DNA from: Erysipelotrichaceae bacterium
GTDB taxonomy: Bacteria; Bacillota_I; Bacilli_A; RFN20; CAG-826
Assembly: GCA_012518455.1 (NCBI GenBank)
Contig: JAAYSA010000030.1
Span: 1 to 39,591 of the forward strand
Length of the DNA stretch: 39,591 nt
Direction: 5' to 3'
This document shows positions 39,027 through 39,591 of this stretch, piece after piece. Below the pieces are notes generated by a model, which saw nothing but the letters and a program-made list of their open reading frames with translations, ran no database searches and was not told where the DNA came from. Made by a program: the position numbers and the translations under genes. The number at the start of each line of letters is the position of its first letter. The stretch's first letter is position 1.

Positions 39027-39591
39027 ATGAGTCAATACTTTGAAAACGACCCAAAAGTCAAATCAAATCCACGCTTACTTCACTATCTTTTTCATGGTGA
39101 ATCATTCTCCTTCCATACTGATGCTGGCGTCTTTTCTAAAAATACGATTGATGAAGGAAGCATTGCCCTTCTTGAAGTCGTACGTGCTAAGCCCCTTAAC
39201 GGACCAATTCTTGATGTTGGCTGCGGTTATGGGGTTTTAGGCATTATTTTAGAAAGAATTAGTCAGCAATCGGTAACGATGTTTGATGTCAACAAAAGAG
39301 CCGTTGAGTTAGCTAAAAAAAACATTGTGCTAAATGAATGTAAAAATGCAAAAGCTCATGTTGCAAGTGATTACTCAAATTTAAAAGAAGGCTCTTTTGA
39401 CACAATCGTCATAAATCCACCTATAAGAGCAGGAAAAAAAGTTATTTATCCGCTCTTAGAAGGCGCTTATGACTATCTAGCCTTTAGCGGATCATTGTAC
39501 TTTGTTATGCGCCGAACTCATGGAGCAAAAAGTGCAGCTAAAGTTGTTCAAGCTAAATTTAATAACTGTACATTAGTTAAAAAAGATAAAG
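39027..39591 (+). CDS. Class I SAM-dependent methyltransferase, YbxB/RsmC-like (cut by window end)
   Basis: Not in the track as it has no stop in the window. At least 188 residues from ATG 39027 (MSQYFENDPKVKSNPRLLHY), with a GGGGAGGTGA site. SAM-binding motif I ILDVGCGYGVLG, FDVNKRAVELAKKN, and the catalytic NPPIRAGK of base N-methyltransferases. The place between rplL and (expected) rpoB is that of Bacillus ybxB. RsmC methylates G1207 of 16S rRNA in E. coli; that this enzyme does the same is inference. Confidence 0.92.
   Translation, partial: MSQYFENDPKVKSNPRLLHYLFHGESFSFHTDAGVFSKNTIDEGSIALLEVVRAKPLNGPILDVGCGYGVLGIILERISQQSVTMFDVNKRAVELAKKNIVLNECKNAKAHVASDYSNLKEGSFDTIVINPPIRAGKKVIYPLLEGAYDYLAFSGSLYFVMRRTHGAKSAAKVVQAKFNNCTLVKKDK

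Overview
This window is a chromosomal core region of a low-GC Gram-positive bacterium. The organism is probably a member of Bacilli close to the Mollicutes-like lineages (Erysipelotrichales, Izemoplasmatales, RF39 or Acholeplasmatales type). That placement is an inference. It rests on AT-rich coding with strong AGGAGG ribosome binding sites, Bacillus-type gene order, the absence of rpmD (L30), a shortened L11 N-terminal domain and very rare UGA stops. Of 55 genes whose stop lies in the window, I count 38 TAA, 15 TAG and only 2 TGA. UGA is not used as Trp in any gene here. No rRNA, tRNA, CRISPR array or insertion sequence was found.

Layout. (1) 1-6330: pcrA (3' part), ligA, gatC, gatA, gatB; DNA unwinding and ligation followed by the tRNA amidotransferase, as in Bacillus. 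(2) 6332-7723, minus strand: a secreted lipoprotein M28 peptidase. (3) 7877-11145: a tightly overlapping queuosine cluster, queT-tgt-queA-queH, able to import a precursor, insert it into tRNA and finish it to queuosine. (4) 11296-26332: the fused S10-spc-alpha superoperon, from a consensus promoter and structured leader to a strong terminator after rplQ. It includes secY, adk, map, infA and rpoA. L30 is missing, and L5, S5, S17 and L22 carry charged low-complexity tails. (5) 26416-29559: a geranylgeranyl-reductase-like flavoprotein, an MFS transporter with a possible homopolymer frameshift at its start, and a small two-helix membrane protein. (6) 29742-34364: cysS, an MgtC-family protein, rlmB, a SigH-like sigma factor, rpmG, secE, nusG and a terminator; this is the Bacillus cysS-nusG block with mrnC and yacP missing and an mgtC-like gene present. 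(7) 34369-36474, minus strand: ktrA and ktrB potassium uptake genes, inserted between nusG and rplK. (8) 36632-end: rplK, rplA, rplJ, rplL and a YbxB/RsmC-like methyltransferase cut by the window edge, with leader elements before rplK, rplA and rplJ.

Most of the window is ordinary housekeeping DNA. The main anomalies are the ribosomal-protein tails, the compact L11, the MFS frameshift, the GC-rich patch inside adk, a 10-nt complementarity between the rplA 3' end and the L10 leader, and the near absence of UGA stops. I did not find a convincing undescribed system such as a defence island, mobile element or novel RNA.
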